Below, in pieces: positions 54,219-63,907 of a stretch of DNA of 64,000 bases; the stretch's first letter is position 1; the number at the start of each line of letters is the position of its first letter. A model generated the notes under the pieces. The model saw nothing but the letters and a program-made list of their open reading frames with translations. It did no database searches and was not told the origin of the DNA. Source of the DNA: Phosphoribacter sp037046615 (GTDB lineage: Bacteria > Actinomycetota > Actinomycetes > Actinomycetales > Dermatophilaceae); assembly GCA_037046615.1 (NCBI GenBank), contig JBAOHD010000012.1, positions 115,366 through 179,365 of the forward strand. Reading direction: 5' to 3'. The position numbers were made by a program, and so were the translations under genes.

Positions 54219-54243
54219 AAAAAATCTGCGCGAACTGCGCAGA
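54219..54243 (-). terminator. Rho-independent terminator of the kinase gene
   Basis: On the minus strand, TCTGCGC (54237-54243) and GCGCAGA (54225-54231) form a 7-base stem with a 5-base loop, followed by TTTTTTCTTT. It lies 45 bases beyond the kinase stop and upstream of uspA. Confidence 0.88.
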
Positions 54244-54287
54244 AATGAAAGCCCCGCTGACAAATTCCCATCATTATGCGAAATGGA

Positions 54288-56240
54288 TCAGGCGTTCTCC
54301 AATGTTGCGATGAATTCACCCGCAGTCGCAGGACGGTTTTCAGGTTTTTTGGCCATGGCCTGTTGAATGCTGTGAGCCACATTACGAGGCAGATCGCGGA
54401 CCAGTGCGCGGGCGTCCGGTGGAGGCGCATTCAAATGGGCGAGCAGAAGCGCGCCTGTGCTGGGATGTTCGAACGGCAGGGTGCCGGTGATCATTTGGTA
54501 GGTCATTACCCCGAGGGCGTAAATATCGGCGCGGCTATCCACTTCGGCGGAGGCTTGGATCTGCTCGGGGGCGATGTAATCGAGGGTACCGAGCATGTTG
54601 GTGTTGGTCATCAATGTTTGCGAATTGATGATCTTGGCGATGCCGAAGTCGGTCAACACCACCCGCGCCGGGATCGTGGACGAATCCAACATGACATTTG
54701 ACGGTTTGATATCACGGTGGACGAGCCCGTTTTTGTGGGCATAATCCAGAGCATCGGCCACGCCCCGCAAAATGGAAATGGTCTTGGGGAGTGTGATCTG
54801 CTTTTCCTGTTTGATCAGGTTGTTCAGATCGGGACCGGAGAGATGCTCCATGACAATGTGATAGATGCCGTTTTCATCCCCAAAATCAATGATGTTCACA
54901 ATGTTCGGATGCTCCAGCCTCGAAATGATCTCCGCTTCACGCATAAAGCGCTTGCGGAATGAATCATCATCGGCCAGGGCGGCGCGTAAAACCTTGATGG
55001 CCACCGACTTGTTCCTTGATGGGCTGGTCGCGCGGTAGACCTCCGCCATGCCGCCGCGCCCGATCAACTTCAAATCATAGTATGAAGATATCTTGGGAGC
55101 CGTGGAGGATGCATCCGGGGCGATGAGAACATCGGATGGTGTTTTCTGGTAATCGATCTCGATGTGATAGAAGAAGCGGTCTACAAATCGCTGTAGCTTT
55201 TTTCGTGCTGGCTGGAATAACGCACCTGCAGAAACAGAGAAGATGGTCGCTGCGACCAAAGATTGATCTCCCTGATTGAAGTTTTTGAAGACCAACGAGA
55301 TTAATGCCAGCATCACCGCAAAGGTCAGCCCCAGCGCGAGAGTTAGGGTGCCGTAAACTAGAGAACGGTTGATGATGAGGTCGATGTTGAATAATTTTGT
55401 CTGCGCGATGGAAATGGAAATGGAAAGCGGAAGCATCAAAAAGAGGAAAATACTCAGCAGTCGGGAAACGAGCAGGACGGCTGTCATTGCCAGTGAGGAT
55501 TCTGCGGATTCGGGCAAAAAGGATAGTCCCACCTGAAAGATGATGAACCAGAGAAAAGGTCCCATGGTTCCGATGAACACCCAGCGGATCTGCTGTTTGT
55601 GGGCCAGTGTTGCCCGTCGAAAATAGCGGTGAATGAGGGTGAAAAAACCGACCAGATACCAGGATGTTGTGATCAGCAGATAGCTTTGCCCGAGCTTATC
55701 CCAAAAGAAGGGCGCGTTGGGAAAGAGATAAATTCCCAGCATCATGATCACCAGCGGCGGAACCGCGAATCGAAGCCAGCGAGGCGTGAACTTTCCGTCC
55801 GGGAAAAGCATGGTGAACAGGACGATGCCGATATCTCCCATGGCCAGCAGCAAACCACCCGCGAATTCCGTGCCTGGTTGCAGTGCGATCATGTTTGCCA
55901 GGTCGGTGACTCGCACACCGAATGTGATCAGGAAGATCGATGTGAAAGATGGCGAACCAGTCGTCGGAGCTGTGCATTACGATCATCACCCCGATCACTG
56001 AAAAACCGAGCACCAACAGAATATCCACGATGTAATAGAAACTGGTCTGCAACAGGGAGGAGATTCCCAGCAGGTTCTGGGCCATGGATGTCTTCATGGT
56101 GTTGTTGAAATGTGGCGCAATGGCTTCCCCCAGAACATATACGGTGTACAGAACGATCACGGCCCAAACAGCAAGCAACACACGGCGCAGAGCCGGGCGG
56201 CTTTAAGTGAGGTTTCGCTGGTAATGGGGTTCGTGATCAT
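54288..56240 (-). CDS. Membrane Ser/Thr protein kinase with Chloroflexota 7TM-type sensor region
   Basis: About 650 residues. N-terminal helices (RVLLAVWAVIVLYTVYVLG, SFYYIVDILLVLGFSVIGV, EFAGGLLLAMGDIGIVLFTM, FAVPPLVIMMLGIYLFP, LSLAMTAVLLVSRLLSIFLF) and the juxtamembrane block FNIDLIINRSLVYGTLTLAL, common in Chloroflexota sensor histidine kinases. Then a complete kinase domain: GRGGMAEVY loop, VAIKVLR lysine, LVHRDIKPSNVML catalytic loop, LTDFGIAK, GTLDYIAPEQ and DSRADIYALGVMTYQMITG. Start ATG 56240 is a guess, with a shift near 56,190; another lies near 55,940. It presumably phosphorylates cytosolic targets in response to a membrane cue. Confidence 0.88.
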
Positions 56241-56309
56241 GTTTCCATCAACCGTTTTTATTATCATAACAAAAAATCGCCCGCATATTTAATTTCCCTT
56301 ACATAACTA

Positions 56310-56360
56310 TCAATTCTGGTAGGTTGGTTTTTAATTGCGCGTTTCAAACAGGTCTACGCG
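56310..56360. other. Second contig junction (Chloroflexota to PVC-like part)
   Basis: The AT-rich upstream region of the kinase gene (to about 56,330) passes directly into the middle of a glycosyltransferase gene that lacks its first third. Base composition and codon use switch here. The join has no transposon, att site or direct repeat that I can see. Confidence 0.6.
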
Positions 56361-57027
56361 TGATCCTTGAAAAGCTGAAAAGCCTAGGGCTGCCCGATTG
56401 CGTGTGCTTAGCCTGGCCGAAAACGGAGGGCTCACGGAGGCGCTGAAACGGGGGGTGGATGTAGCCCGGGGCGAGTGGATGGCCCGAATCGACAGTGGCG
56501 ACACGTGGCGCCCGGAAAAGCTGGCCCGCCAGTTGGCCTTCCTTGGGGCGCACCCGGAAGTGGGTATCGTCGGTTGCGCGGCGGAAGAGATCAACCACAA
56601 ACAGGCCAGGTTACAACCCGGCGAAAGCCCGAGACCCATGGGGACATTATGGAAGCCCTGTGGCGGGCCTGCCCTTTTATCCACCCCGCGATCCTCGCCC
56701 GACTCGATCTGGTGCGCGGACGGGCAACTACAATCCGGCCTATCCCTGCGCCCAGGACTACGATCTCTCCTGCCGGCTCTTGTTTATCACCGAGGGGCGT
56801 AATCTCCCGGAGGTCCTGCTGCTCCGGCCCACCCACGGCCCGCATTCAAGTTCCCTCGCCCGATGGAAAGACCAGGTGCGCTGCACCCTGCGTATCCGCT
56901 GGCGCTATCTCCAGACCACCGCATGCCGCTCCGCCATTATCGCCATCTCGTTCCACTCTTGCTGCAACTCCTGCTGCCCCCATCCCTTAAAAGCCTCAAG
57001 CAGCGGGTGTCGAGGGTCCGGCGATGA
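56345..57027 (+). CDS. Family 2 glycosyltransferase, 5' end missing
   Basis: About 225 residues of the C-terminal two thirds remain. VILEKLKSLGLP, then RVLSLAENGGLTEALKRGVD, VARGEWMARIDSGDTWRPEK (the DxD-type metal site is RIDSGD), LARQLAFLGAHPEVGIVGCA, PFIHPAILARLDLVRG, PAYPCAQDYDLSCRLLFITE and a basic end LKSLKQRVSRVRR. A GT-A fold enzyme adding a sugar, probably in surface polysaccharide synthesis. At least four shifts. The stop overlaps the flippase start as ATGA. Confidence 0.75.
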
Positions 57028-58279
57028 AGTACCGCATTCGCGCCCTACGGGGACGCGGCGATGTTCGCCATCTGGTCAGCGGTGGCCGCTACAAGCTGCT
57101 TAAAACCGCGACGGAGCTGGTTGCGAGTTTTGGCTTCACCTGGTACCTCGCCAACCAGGCGGATACCCACGTTTTCGACGAGTTCGTCTACCTCACGTCC
57201 CTTGTTGGGCATGCTCAGCATCTTCCTGCCTACATGGGTATCAGCGACAGCATGACCCGGTCGGTTGCCCGTGGATTCGATGGCTCCTTTCGACGCGGGG
57301 TATTGTTACTCGAGTAAATTCGCCCTTTCGGGCGCCGTGGTCCTCCTCGCCATCGGCGCCTGGTACTATCACGCGGGGAACATGGACCGCGCCGCGGGCT
57401 TGCTGGTCTGCGCCGTGCTTCTTTCCCGTCTTTCGGCCCGCTGGAGGGCTTCTCGCCCTTCCTGAACGGGCGGCAGGAGTTTGACCGGGAAGCGCGCTAC
57501 TACGCGGGACTCTTCGCGGGGCGGATCGTGGCTGGTATCGTAGCCACCCTGCTCTTTCCCGGCCACGCCTGGACCGTGATGCTGACCGCCTACCTGGCGG
57601 CGCACCTGCTCCTGGCGGGATTCATCTGTCTCCGATGCCAGCGCGGGATCACCGACGGACGGGAAGACCCCGAACTGATCGGATACGGCGCATTCACGAC
57701 GGTGGTCAGCGGCGTGGTCATGCTCGAAAACAACTTCGACAAATTCATCGTGGGAACCCTGGCAGGCACCCCGAGCAGATCGGCATGCTCTACCTGGCTC
57801 TCATGCCTTACAGCAAGCTGCGCTCCGTGGTGATTCCCCTCCTGGCCGTCTTCTCCGCCCGATTCGCCACGGGACGCACCCGGATAACGGCCCGCAAGCT
57901 CAGTCTATCTCCTGGGCGCGGGCGTGCTCTTCGCCGTGGGTTCCCGCCGTCTTCATGACGCTCCTCCTGCATTTTCTTTTCGTGGACTACCGGGAGGCTA
58001 TTCCGTTGGCCCAGGTGGTGTCGCTGGTACTTGTCGCGACACCGGCCAATCTCATGTTCAACAATTACTATCGGGCCATCGCCCATCGCCGGGCCTACTC
58101 CTCGGCGCCGACCCTGAGCTCCCCGGCTTCTGACCCTTGCACTCGTCATTCCCGCGTGGTACGGCGCGGGGCTGTGGGGCCTCGTCGCACTGAAATTCGT
58201 CGAGCAAGGGGTGGTGTTGGTGCTCCACCTCCACTACTGGCGCAAGCCGGGCAAGGTTGCCGTGGAGACCTCAGGCTGA
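57024..58279 (+). CDS. Polysaccharide flippase-like membrane protein
   Basis: About 417 codons with many shifts. MKYRIRALRGRGDVRHLVSG, KLLKTATELVASFGFTWYLA, a conserved DSMTRSVARGFDGSFRRGVL segment, then helices FALSGAVVLLAIGAWYY, AGRIVAGIVATLLFPGHAWT, AYLAAHLLLAGFICL, VVSGVVMLENNFDKFIVGTL and a C-terminal IPAWYGAGLWGLVALKF ending VAVETSG. The order is that of Wzx/MATE-type oligosaccharide flippases, which move lipid-linked glycans across the inner membrane. It fits the preceding glycosyltransferase. Confidence 0.7.
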
Positions 58280-58384
58280 AGGCCAACGTTGGTATCGTAC
58301 GTGCCCGTGAGATCGGGTGGATTAATTCAGGCTGTTGGACCATTATCACTGCACGCGTTCGTCAACGAGCGCATACGATTCACT

Positions 58385-58456
58385 CCCTCCTTGGAGGGGT
58401 TGGGGGGGCCTTCAACCTGGGGGGCCAAACCCACCCCTGCCCCCTCCAAGGAGGGG
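58385..58456. repeat. CCCTCC-type inverted repeat
   Basis: CCCTCCTTGGAGGGG (58385-58399, itself a near palindrome) is repeated in inverted sense as CCCCCTCCAAGGAGGGG (58440-58456), about 40 bases apart, with a G-run and a C-run between. It could form an extended hairpin. REP-like by form. Confidence 0.7.
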
Positions 58457-58587
58457 AATTCGGGATGGGTTTCGATCCATTTTGTCGTAGAAATAAGGGT
58501 CTGCAACTACCTAACACTTTAGCCGTATGAAGCGACCATGCTCGATATCCGATAGGCCCAAGGAAGGTCAAAGGAGACTGCGGGCCA

Positions 58588-58779
58588 AGGATCGCGGACA
58601 TTCCTGTCCGCGGCAAGAGTCCTCGTCAAGGTTCGCAAGGCCGGTGGGAAGGTCGCGTACTCTTTGTGTGACAATAAAGGCCTTAGGCCTTTATTGTTAT
58701 ACGGAGCGTGCGTACCTTCCCACCGGCCTTGTGAATCCTGCGAGGAATCTTTGCCGCGGACAGGAATGTCCGCGATCCT
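58588..58779. repeat. ~190-base nested palindromic element
   Basis: Outer arms 58588-58618 and 58748-58779 are inverted copies differing by one base; each also holds its own hairpin GCGGACA-TTCC-TGTCCGC. Next inward is an 18-base perfect inverted pair, CAAGGCCGGTGGGAAGGT and its complement, and at the centre a 13-base perfect pair around one base, ACAATAAAGGCCT and AGGCCTTTATTGT. The whole folds into a long stem with two side hairpins. No transposase frame fits. Confidence 0.88.
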
Positions 58780-58857
58780 GCGATTGAGCTTTCCTTCGCA
58801 ACTTGCAACCACACGTTTGCTTCAGTCGGCTAACGTATTACCTAAAGGCAGTCTCCC

Positions 58858-59913
58858 ATGAAGGCCCTGATTCTCGAAGACTACAAGCAGTTTAACTACA
58901 CCACGGCACCGGACCCGACACCGGGCCCTGATGACGTGCTTATCGCCGTGAAGGCCTGTGGCATCTGCGGCAGCGACGTCCACGGCATGGACGGCAGCAC
59001 GGGCCGCCGTCGCCCGCCCATCATCATGGGCCACGAGGCGGCGGGCACAGATCGTGGCGGTGGGCGCCCATGTGCGGGACTGGCGCAACGGCGACCGGGT
59101 GACCTTCGACTCGACGGTCTACTGTGGGACGTGTTTCTTCTGTCGACGTGGTCAGATTAACCTGTGCGATAACCGGCGGGTGCTGGGTGTCTCCTGCGAG
59201 GACTACCGCCAACACGGGGCCTTTGCCGACTATGTGGCCGTGCCCCAGCATATTCTCTACCGTCTGCCCGATGACCTGGGTTTCGATAAGGCGGCCCTGG
59301 TGGAACCCGTATCCATCGCATTCCATGCCGTAAACCGCACGCCCATGGCGCTGAACGATTCCGTGGTGGTCTTTGGCGCGGGGATGATTGGGCTGCTGAC
59401 CATCCAGGCCCTGCGGGTTGCGGGTTGCGGCACCATAATCGCCGTAGACGTGGACGCCGGCAAGCTCGATACTCGCGAAGACAACTCGGCGCGGACTATG
59501 GCCTGCATCGCGAGTCGGATGACGCCTCGCGGCGCAGGTGCTGTGCGCTGACCGGGGGTCGCGGCGCGGACCGGGCCTTTGAGTGCGGTGGGTATTGGCG
59601 GCCACAGTGAATCAGCGCATTCGACGTGGTGCGCAAGGGTGGCTCAATCACGCTCGTGGGCAACCTGGCGCCGAAGATCGACTTCCCGCTGCAGACCGCG
59701 GTTACGCGCGAGATTACCGCTGCTCGGGGTCTGCGCCTCCTGCGGCGAGTATCCTGCCTGCCTCGACATGATTGCGCGCGGGGCAGCATCGATGTAACGC
59801 CGCTGATGAGCGCCGTGGCCCCCCTGGCCGAAGGGGCGAGCGTGGTTTGAGCGGCTCTACAACAAGGAAGCCGGGTCTGATGAAGGTGGTGCTGTGCGCC
59901 GGGTGCGGCGTAG
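58858..59913 (+). CDS. Zinc-dependent alcohol/polyol dehydrogenase (MDR family)
   Basis: About 350 residues. KALILEDYKQFNYTTAPDPT, VKACGICGSDVHGMDG (catalytic Zn Cys), GHEAAG (zinc His/Glu), VTFDSTVYCGTCFFCRRGQI (structural Zn cysteines), VGENDRRV-like CEDYRQHGAFADYVAVPQ, ALVEPVSIAFHAVNR, VVVFGAGMIGLLTIQALRVA (NAD-binding), and C-terminal GGSITLVGNLAPKIDFPLQT. Oxidises a polyol or sugar-derived alcohol with NAD. Frameshifts near 59,045, 59,480, 59,545, 59,600, 59,720, 59,790 and 59,850; the stop is taken as TAG 59911. It precedes the SDR and lyase genes. Confidence 0.87.
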
Positions 59914-60242
59914 GGCCAGCGGGAGCGCTTGGCTGCCGGCAATCTTCCCGGGAAGCCGGTGGGACATAGCGGCCTTATCGCGGCGTATAGGTCTTGTCGC
60001 CCCACGTGGGTCAAGTCTCCCGGCATGGGCCCAGCCATGGCCGCCGACGGGTCCCGACGTGCGCCCGCTGGACGTCTGTCCGTCGCCTGCGGCGATTGTT
60101 GGCCGCGGAAGATCGAGCCAGGCTGGCACGCCCACGGGGGACCGTTGGAACGAGCCATGCTGGACGCTCCATTCCCATTCCGTGTTTTCCGTGCCTGCCG
60201 TGGTAGAATCTCCCCTTTACCACAACCCAACAAGGAAGTCCC
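59914..60242. other. Gene-free spacer before the SDR gene
   Basis: 329 bases between the dehydrogenase and the SDR. No reading frame of recognisable type. A plausible ribosome-binding site (AAGGAAG) lies 6 bases before the SDR start. No terminator hairpin of note. Confidence 0.5.
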
Positions 60243-61038
60243 ATGACCGACAATCCCTTCGACCTCACCGGGCAAGATTGCCCCTGATCACCGGCACGAG
60301 CCGTGGCCTGGGCCAATACATGGGCCGAGCCCTCGCCCGCGCGGGCGCCGACCTCGGTCATCACCAGCCGCAACGCCGAATCCCTTGCGCCCTTTCAAGG
60401 CGGAAATCGAGGCGATGGGCCGCAGGGCCTTTCCCGGTGGCGCTCGACGTGCGCGATCACGACAGTATCCAGCGAGGCGGTGGCGGCCGCCCACGGCCAC
60501 TATCGGCCAGATCGACATCCTGGTGAACAACGCCGGCTGCAATGTGCGCAAGCCCGCGCTGGACATCACCTGGGACGACTGGAATCTCGTGCTCGAGACC
60601 AACCTGCGCGGCACCTTCTTCGTGGCCCAGGCGGTCGCGCCGCATCATGATCGCACGCAGGCTACGGCCGCATCATCAACATCGGCTCCGTCACGTCGCG
60701 TCTTCGGCTATGCGGGGCTGGGGCCCTACTGCGCGAGCCGCGGCGGCACGCGACAGCTCACCATGAGCCTGGCCGATGACTGGGGCAAACACGGCATCAC
60801 GGTGAACTGCCTCGCGCCGGGCTGGTTCAAAACGGCCCAGAACCAGGTGCTCTACGAAAACAAGGAATGGGTGGAGTACCTGTGCGACCGCATCCCCCTG
60901 AAACGTCCCGGCCAGCCCAACGACCTGGATGGCGCGGTGGTCTTTCTCGCCTCCGACGCGAGCGCCTATATCACGGGGCAGACCCTGCTGGTGGATGGCG
61001 GCATCTCGACAGGGGCCACGAAAGCGACATTGGGCTGA
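60243..61038 (+). CDS. Short-chain dehydrogenase/reductase
   Basis: About 255 residues. NAD motif ITGTSRGLGQYMGRALARAG, DILVNNAGCN, INIGSVTS (the serine), then the Tyr block GPYCASRGG and the C-terminus VVFLASDASAYITGQTLLVD with GGIST. Where family members have a Lys four residues after the catalytic Tyr (YxxxK), the sequence gives Arg (codon CGC), not fixable by one base change. At least ten extra-base shifts before 60,710. This group includes gluconate- or 2-keto-sugar-type reductases, but the substrate is not known. Confidence 0.85.
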
Positions 61039-61084
61039 GGGAACCCCAGTCGCCCTCGCCCAGGGGACAACGCCCGCCCAAGCT

Positions 61085-61166
61085 GTGGACGGAGTGGACG
61101 TTGTGGACTGAGTGGACGGAATCAAGAAGAGTCCACTTCGTCCACAACGACCACCAAGTCCACAAG
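61085..61166. repeat. Inverted pair of 9-base tandem repeats (GTGGACnnn)
   Basis: Four units of GTGGAC plus three variable bases (61085-61120), a 10-base spacer, then four units of the reverse-complement form GTCCACnnn (61131-61166, one unit degenerate). The arms can pair into a hairpin. It lies between the SDR stop and the lyase start. Confidence 0.88.
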
Positions 61167-61210
61167 AGCTGGCATCAAAATCTTCCATCAAACTCGGAGG
61201 CCACCCACCC

Positions 61211-63692
61211 ATGTACATCGCCCTGCCCTTTCTCCTTCTCAGCGCCGTGACGTGGGAACATCCCGCCGGGATGATCACCGACGCCACGCTGGCCGAAGTG
61301 CGACAGAAGGTGGAAACCCAGGCCTGGGCCAGGGACCTTTTCGATGGCCGGGAGCGCAACGCACGAAAGTGGGTCGAACTGGATATAACGGAACTGCGCC
61401 GCATTTTCCCCCGGGTGGGCGGTAATGTGTACCACAACTTTTCCTGCCCGAAGGACCGGGTCCGGCTGACCTTCGATATCTTCAATCCCGACCGCTTCAC
61501 CTGTGACACCTGCGGCACCGAATACGGGCCTCACACCGACGCGGGCATTTATCCGCCGGAAGATCGCTACCACGGCGACGATGCTCTGAAGGCTGGGTAT
61601 GTCTTTCACAATGCCCTCTCGCAGTACGCGGTCGACATGGGTATGGTGGGCCGCGTGACGGGTGACTCGGCTATGAAGGCCCGGCTGATCGACATCCTGC
61701 TGCTCTACGCGGAGGTCCTCCCCACGCTGCCCCTGCGCGTGCCGGTGGATATCAATCAAGACAGCCCCATGCACCGCCAGTACAACCGCATCCTCACCTA
61801 CCACCGGGAAGGGGACAACACCATCCTCTATAACCTGGCCCAGGCCTATGAGCTGGTTCGGGACCATATGACGGAGGAACAACGGGGGCTGGTGGAGAGG
61901 AACGTGATCCAGCGCCTGCTCGACGACATCATGCTGGAGCCCATCTACCTCTACGACCACAACAACGTCTACCAGTGGCACCGGACGGTCGTGCAGGCGG
62001 CGCTGGCGCTGGAACGGGACAGATCTCATCGACTGGTCCTCTGGCTTTGGCGACTGCAGCCGCGGAAAAGCCAGCCCGAACACCGGAGTATGAACCGCGA
62101 TCCTGGCGACCCACTTCAATCCGGACGGCGCGTATTGGGAACTGGCCTCGGGTTACCACCTGTACCCCGTGCAACACCTCTGCGAGTTCGCCGTGCTGTC
62201 CCATAGTGTATCGACCATGGACCCCGTGCGCTTTCCGCCCGAGCAGTATGACCTCACGCGCAGGGACAGCGCGGGCGGCCTGGTCATCCACAAGGCCCTG
62301 ACCTGGTTCCTTTCTCTCGCCATGCCGGATCGCTCCATGACTATCCTCGGCGATTCGACCATCGCACGCGCCGGGATGGACGACTATTCGGCGACGGCGG
62401 AAATCGGCTACCGCTACTTCGACATCAAGGCCGTGGGCGATTATGCACAGTTTCGCGAGGGCAATCGCTCCCTGCATGGCCTGCTCTGCGGCGCACCGGT
62501 TATCGACGCAGCATGAGCTGCCCTTTACGAGTTCCAATCTGTCAAGTGGCTGGGTTTCGCTACGTAATCAATGGGAGGGCAATAAACTCTGGGTCGGGCT
62601 GAACGCGCTCATCAAGGGGGGCGGCCATCAGCATGCGGACCATTTGACCCTGACGTTGTTTTCCCAGGGCGAGCTGCTGGCACTGGAAAAGAGCGTGCCC
62701 TACAACGAGGCGTCCCTGCGCGTGCTCGGCACGGAAACGCCCGCCCACAACACGGTCACGGTGGATTTCCAATCCCAACCCCAGGGCGAAGACCTCACGC
62801 CGGAACAAACACCGGAAGTTGCCTGTTTTCACGATGGCCCGGTGGTGAAGTATGCGGAAATCCATGGCGACCACCTCTACGGACAGACCACGATGTACCG
62901 GCGGTATGTGGCCGTGGTGGAAGACATCGTGGTGGACCTTTTCCGTGTGGAAGGGGGCCAAACCCACGACTGGCTCGTCCATCACGCGGGGCCAGGCGCC
63001 TGAGTTTTCGATGACCATGGCGGCGGGCGCCTTCACGCCGGAGGCCTGGCTCTCGGGCGGCACGAAGAATGTGCGGACGGCCACGACGGATAGCCTCTGG
63101 TCGGCGCGGTGGATGGTGAATAGCGTAACGTCGCGGCTGACCATGCTGGGCGCTCCGAAAACGGAGGTATTTGGCCTGGAAACGTACCCGTTGAACAATG
63201 CGGTCATCACGACGGACTATCCCGCGACCCAGACCCTTTGCGTGCGGCGGACGGAGCAACGCCCCCTTCCTTGCGGTATGGGATAGCTGGAAAGATGGGG
63301 CCAATCTGGTCACGTTGGAGCCCGCCGAGGGCCGGCCCGATGCCATTCGGGTGGAAACGCGGGCCCATGTGTATTACCTGGTCTTTGGTGGTGGCACGGC
63401 GGTCTTTTCGGATGGCGTGACGGTGGAGGCCGAGGCCGCGTTCGCCGTGGTTCGTGATTTGGACGAGGCGACTATGATTGACGGAACCATGGTAGCCTTG
63501 GAAAAGGGCGGCAAGAGCCACGTCGTTTTTTTGCACATGCCCGCGTCCGCTACGGCGACTCGGGGTGAGGCGTTGCTCCAGTTTTACCCCGATATCATGT
63601 ATGACACCTATGGGGGCGAAGATCATCCCCGGCCCTATCCAAACGTAACGGAGATCGCGATTCGGGGTCCCTGGCCTGATAGCCACGATTGA
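61211..63692 (+). CDS. Heparinase II/III-like polysaccharide lyase
   Basis: About 825 residues. N-terminus MYIALPFLLLSAVTWEHPAG suggests export. The alpha/alpha toroid part contains RVGGNVYHNFSCPKD, a Cys pair FTCDTCGTEYGPHTD, NALSQYAVDMGMVGRVTGDS, LPLRVPVDINQDSPMHRQYN and LYDHNNVYQWHRTVVQAALA. The beta-sheet part has GGGHQHADHLTLTLFSQGEL, the conserved His-Asp area of heparinase II/III family proteins, then ETPAHNTVTVDF. It likely cleaves uronate-containing polysaccharide in the periplasm or outside; substrate not determined. Shifts near 62,025, 62,095, 62,510, 62,990 and 63,265. CGGAGG, 11 bases upstream, supports ATG 61211. Confidence 0.85.
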
Positions 63693-63742
63693 ATGCGTGG
63701 GAGGCCACCTGGTAATAACAGGAAAGTCCTCCACAGGGAGTT

Positions 63743-63823
63743 GGGTCTTTTGGGACCTGTGGGACCTGTGGGACCTGTGGGACCTGTGGGACCTGTGGGA
63801 CCGATGGGACCTATAAGACCTAT
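63743..63823. repeat. 9-base tandem repeat (GGGACCTGT)
   Basis: Five perfect copies of GGGACCTGT (63752-63796) flanked by degenerate units GGGTCTTTT (63743), GGGACCGAT, GGGACCTAT and AAGACCTAT (63797-63823). The same 9-base period is used, with a different consensus, at 61085-61166. Confidence 0.93.
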
Positions 63824-63851
63824 AGCCGCAATGTTCTGGCTCACAACGAAA

Positions 63852-63885
63852 CAGGCCCCTCGCCGTGGTTACGACGCGGGGCCTG
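63852..63885 (-). terminator. Terminator-like hairpin
   Basis: CAGGCCCC (63852-63859) and GGGGCCTG (63878-63885) form an 8-base stem with a few further pairs. On the minus strand it is followed by TTTCGTTGTG. It lies 22 bases beyond the stop of the minus-strand cytochrome-like gene. Confidence 0.6.
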
Positions 63886-63907
63886 ATAGTGTGGCTATGG
63901 TTTTCGG

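Larger units (their letters stand above)
58280..58857. other. Repeat-rich intergenic region
   Basis: 578 bases without a gene, between the flippase and the alcohol dehydrogenase. It holds the inverted repeat at 58385-58456 and the large nested palindrome at 58588-58779. Open frames on either strand are mirror products of the repeats. Confidence 0.8.

Noticed and set aside
53063..56330. Genomic island or horizontal transfer into the Bacteroidota genome
   Set aside because: No integrase, att repeats or insertion sequence, and genes are cut at both borders. A chimera is simpler.
58519..58861. Open frames on both strands with similar peptides
   Set aside because: They are mirror translations of the nested palindrome.
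61085..63823. CRISPR array
   Set aside because: Repeats are 9 bases with no spacers and no cas genes.
63635..63844. Collagen-like GPTGPT protein
   Set aside because: It is the translation of the 9-base tandem repeat; no coding context and it overlaps the lyase end.
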